Below are positions 12,064-13,955 of a DNA stretch of 13,955 nucleotides, one piece after another. The number at the start of each line of letters is the position of its first letter. The stretch's first letter is position 1. Made by a program: the position numbers and the translations under genes. Below the pieces are notes generated by a model. It made no database searches. It was not told the DNA's origin and saw nothing but the letters and a program-made list of their open reading frames with translations. Source of the stretch: Bacillota bacterium (GTDB lineage Bacteria; Bacillota; Clostridia; Christensenellales; SZUA-584); contig JAEWQS010000096.1 in NCBI GenBank assembly GCA_023399095.1, positions 1 to 13,955 of the forward strand. Direction: 5' to 3'.

Positions 12064-13071
12064 ATGAGAAAGCTCACGCTTATTATATTGATACTGGCTT
12101 TACTGATGACTATGGGTGCGTGTGGTACGGAACCGGCATCAGCAGACGTTAGCGCGACGCCAACAGCCACGCTGAACCCCGTTGATGATGTGGAACAGTC
12201 AGCTAAGCCGCAGATTGGGTTTTCGCTTGCGGGTGAGGGTGCGTTTTATAAACAGCTGACAGCGGATATTGAAGCCGCCTGTGCAACGCTTAACTACGAA
12301 GCCAATATCGTGTCAGCTGACAGCGGTGATAAGCAGAAAAATGACATTCGTTCAATGCTGAGCGCCGGAGCAGCTGTGATCGTGATTGATCCTGTGGACG
12401 TGGATGCGCTGGAAGCCGTTCTGGCGGAGTGCGAAACGGATGATGTGCCCGTTATCAACATCATCAATTCCATCAACGGCCTTGTGAGCACGCTGATATC
12501 GCCGGATTATATCGAGATCGGCAAAAGCGCAGGACAGCAGGCCGTATCGCTGTACGGAGAGCAGCAGGGCAAGTGTCTGGAGCTTAAGACCGATTATGAC
12601 AGCTTTATCATGCAGCTGATGTCTGACGGGTTTAACAGTGCCATCGGAGAAGACAGCGATGTGACTTTAACCACCGAGAAGTACTGCGGTTATGATGAAG
12701 AAAAGGCATATGAGGCCGTCAAGAACGACCTGTGGCTCAATGATACAAACTTCATATTTGCCCAAAGCTCAGAGCTCGCCCGCGGCGCAATGCGCGCCAT
12801 TGGCGAGAGCGGCAAGGATGTGAGCCTCGTGGTATATGGCGGTGATATGGATATTATCGAAGCCGTATCAAGCGGTAAAGTCAATATGGCAGTATTCATT
12901 GATACCGCACAGATTGTGCAAAAGGCTGCGGCAATTGCCGACAGTTTTATCAAGGATGCAAACCATGTACCCAAGCAATATGAACAGCTAGATATCATCA
13001 CTGTCACAGCAGACAACGTATCGGATTATTTAAGCGTTGAGAATCTTTACGCAAAGGCGCCCGCGCAATAA
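12064..13071 (+). CDS. Sugar-type periplasmic-binding-protein-like lipoprotein
   Basis: 335 residues. A signal peptide (MRKLTLIILILALLMT) ends in the lipobox MGAC with Cys20, so the protein is anchored outside the cell. After an Ala/Thr/Pro linker, the mature part has the type I binding-protein fold of the ribose/galactose class: IGFSLAGEGAFYKQL at the first strand, IVSADSGDKQKNDIRSML, AAVIVIDPVDVDALEAVL, VPVINI, then SAGQQAVSLYG and VVYGGDMDIIEAV in the second lobe. Such proteins deliver sugars or related compounds to an ABC transporter or a sensor kinase. No permease, ATPase or kinase gene is present in the window, so it is an orphan here; the ligand cannot be predicted. GGAGG at 12053-12057 fixes ATG 12064, and ATG 12034 overlaps the -10 element. 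A terminator follows. Confidence 0.85.
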   Translation: MRKLTLIILILALLMTMGACGTEPASADVSATPTATLNPVDDVEQSAKPQIGFSLAGEGAFYKQLTADIEAACATLNYEANIVSADSGDKQKNDIRSMLSAGAAVIVIDPVDVDALEAVLAECETDDVPVINIINSINGLVSTLISPDYIEIGKSAGQQAVSLYGEQQGKCLELKTDYDSFIMQLMSDGFNSAIGEDSDVTLTTEKYCGYDEEKAYEAVKNDLWLNDTNFIFAQSSELARGAMRAIGESGKDVSLVVYGGDMDIIEAVSSGKVNMAVFIDTAQIVQKAAAIADSFIKDANHVPKQYEQLDIITVTADNVSDYLSVENLYAKAPAQ

Positions 13072-13095
13072 TTGAACAAAATATAAAATGACGAT

Positions 13096-13126
13096 AAACC
13101 GGCTTAACCGATATGGCCGGTTTTTT
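13096..13126 (+). terminator. Rho-independent terminator after the substrate-binding lipoprotein gene
   Basis: AAACCGGC (13096-13103) pairs perfectly with GCCGGTTT (13116-13123) across a 12-base loop, and six T residues (13121-13126) run from the stem end. Confidence 0.8.
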
Positions 13127-13181
13127 AATTTGGTTATCATCTAGGCCGCCCGCTTCGTATATATATTATAGCCCCATTGAT

Positions 13182-13210
13182 TCGCATGCGTAATTAACTC
13201 GCATGCGTAA
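13182..13210 (+). promoter_or_regulatory. Twin CGCATGCG palindromes, probable operator of the NodB-like gene
   Basis: The 12-mer TCGCATGCGTAA occurs twice (13182-13193 and 13199-13210) with a 17-bp period. Each copy contains the perfect 8-bp palindrome CGCATGCG. The second lies between a possible -35 TTAACT (13194-13199) and a possible -10 TATAGA (13218-13223) of the downstream gene, which is where a repressor site would be expected. Confidence 0.6.
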
Positions 13211-13239
13211 GAATATATATAGATACAGGTGGTGAAACA

Positions 13240-13830
13240 ATGAAGATCAAAAAACGGTCATTGATTACGAATATATTTCTAGTTCTCATTATGGGTCTGA
13301 CTTACGTGGCTTCCTTTGGGTTTGCCTTGCCATCACAGGGGCTGGCGCTGAAAGGGTGTACAGGTGAAAACAACGTGGCACTGCAAATCACAGTGGATGA
13401 AAACAGCAATGTCGAGGCCTATATGGATGAGCTTGAACAAATGGGCGTATACGGCACGTTTTTTTTCTGCGAGCAATGCTATAAGGACAACGGCGCAGTT
13501 ATTAACGAGGTACTTTCACGTGGTCATGGCGTGGGGTTTTATATCTGTGAGGACCACGACGGCAAGGAAACAGATATGTACATAGGAAACGGATACAGTG
13601 TTCCGGTGATGAGCTATGACGACGGCAGTGCTTTGCGCCATATCGGCCCGTCTATCGACTTTGCAAAGCTGAAGTCGCATGCGCTCTGGCAGCAGCTTTT
13701 GCAGGATAGCATATACCGGGATATGTTCATACGAATTGACGCCGACAACGAATTTGAGGAATTTGAAAAAGTTGTACAAATAATACGAGATAAAGGTTAT
13801 ACTATCCTAAAGGTGGAAGAAATGCTTTAA
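13240..13830 (+). CDS. Degenerate polysaccharide deacetylase-like (NodB fold) exported protein
   Basis: 196 residues with an N-terminal signal or anchor (KRSLITNIFLVLIMGLTYVA, about 6-25). The mature part follows the NodB fold: NVALQITVDENSN (45-57) at the place of the TFDDGP motif, MDELEQMGVYGTFFFCEQC (62-80) where active enzymes have the KATFFV strand, and a VLSRGHGVGFYICED segment (91-105) at the place of the EGHEIGNHT-H motif. The metal ligands are lost: the second Asp of TFDDG is Glu54, and the two His of the H-x3-H motif are Tyr101 and Asp105. It is therefore probably not a deacetylase but could still bind glycans. A short C-terminal part (IIRDKGYTILKVEEML) resembles the family's last helix and strand. 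AGGTGG at 13227-13232 fixes the start. The tandem palindromes upstream suggest regulated expression. Confidence 0.7.
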   Translation: MKIKKRSLITNIFLVLIMGLTYVASFGFALPSQGLALKGCTGENNVALQITVDENSNVEAYMDELEQMGVYGTFFFCEQCYKDNGAVINEVLSRGHGVGFYICEDHDGKETDMYIGNGYSVPVMSYDDGSALRHIGPSIDFAKLKSHALWQQLLQDSIYRDMFIRIDADNEFEEFEKVVQIIRDKGYTILKVEEML

Positions 13831-13843
13831 AAGGAGACCAGCT

Positions 13844-13955
13844 ATGAAAAGTCAAGAGAAAATTGAATAATTGCAAGGTTAGAAAAAAGGGTAACACAAA
13901 TAAGCTGGTAAATTGGCAGCGAAAACGAGGAAATCGAGTGTCAGTCTAATGCGAA
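13844..13955 (+). pseudogene. Decayed small reading frame running off the window edge
   Basis: An AAGGAG site (13831-13836) lies directly after the NodB-like stop codon, followed by ATG 13844, but the frame stops after eight codons (MKSQEKIE, TAA 13868). Reading on, LQG follows. One missing base near 13878 then restores LEKRVTQISW, a second stop (TAA 13909-13911, probably once TTA) and IGSENEEIECQSNA to the window end. The pieces fit one charged coiled-coil-like protein with two stop codons and one frameshift. I do not recognise the family. The gene was probably co-transcribed with the NodB-like gene. Confidence 0.5.

Overview
The window looks like chromosomal DNA of a Gram-positive member of the Clostridia or a related Bacillota lineage. 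The evidence is AGGAGG-type ribosome binding sites, SigA-like promoters (TTGACA/TATAAT type), compact rho-independent terminators, secreted lipoproteins with Gram-positive style lipoboxes, a DegV fatty-acid-binding protein, a DUF5058 membrane protein and a yjdF-type riboswitch in front of a DUF2992/YjdF gene. No rRNA, tRNA, CRISPR array, transposase or integrase is visible.

Left part (1-1900) is AT-rich and looks accessory. It holds a VOC-superfamily (glyoxalase/PhnB-like) gene broken by a one-base deletion, a CPBP-family (CAAX protease-like) membrane protein bracketed by two imperfect copies of a ~41-bp repeat, and a DUF3781 gene. A more GC-rich aldo/keto reductase-like protein with two [4Fe-4S] cysteine clusters follows (1920-3065) and ends in a terminator. 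Next is an AT-rich gene for a 474-residue lipoprotein with an internal duplication (3239-4663).

Middle part (4719-8829) reads as one transcription unit: a promoter (TTGCCA/TATAAT), DUF5058 membrane protein, a second polytopic membrane protein, a membrane-anchored M20 metallohydrolase of the PM20D1/carboxypeptidase S type, a DegV fatty-acid-binding protein, then a terminator. Two near-identical hairpin-forming elements sit in the two longer gaps of this unit. I infer that the unit may import or process a peptide or N-acyl amino acid, with DegV taking the released fatty acid. This is a hypothesis. A four-helix small membrane protein with its own strong promoter and terminator follows.

Right part: a methyltransferase on the minus strand (9411-10235) is preceded by a ~275-nt leader with its own promoter, a rho-independent terminator and mutually exclusive terminator/antiterminator pairings. 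The region is bounded by 14-bp inverted repeats. This attenuator-like RNA is the most interesting object in the window. Divergent from it is a zinc-binding sirtuin, then a promoter overlapping the sirtuin stop codon, a yjdF-like riboswitch and the yjdF gene. An orphan sugar-type substrate-binding lipoprotein and its terminator follow. The last complete gene is a catalytically degenerate NodB-fold (polysaccharide deacetylase-like) protein whose promoter region carries twin CGCATGCG palindromes. A small decayed reading frame runs to the window edge.
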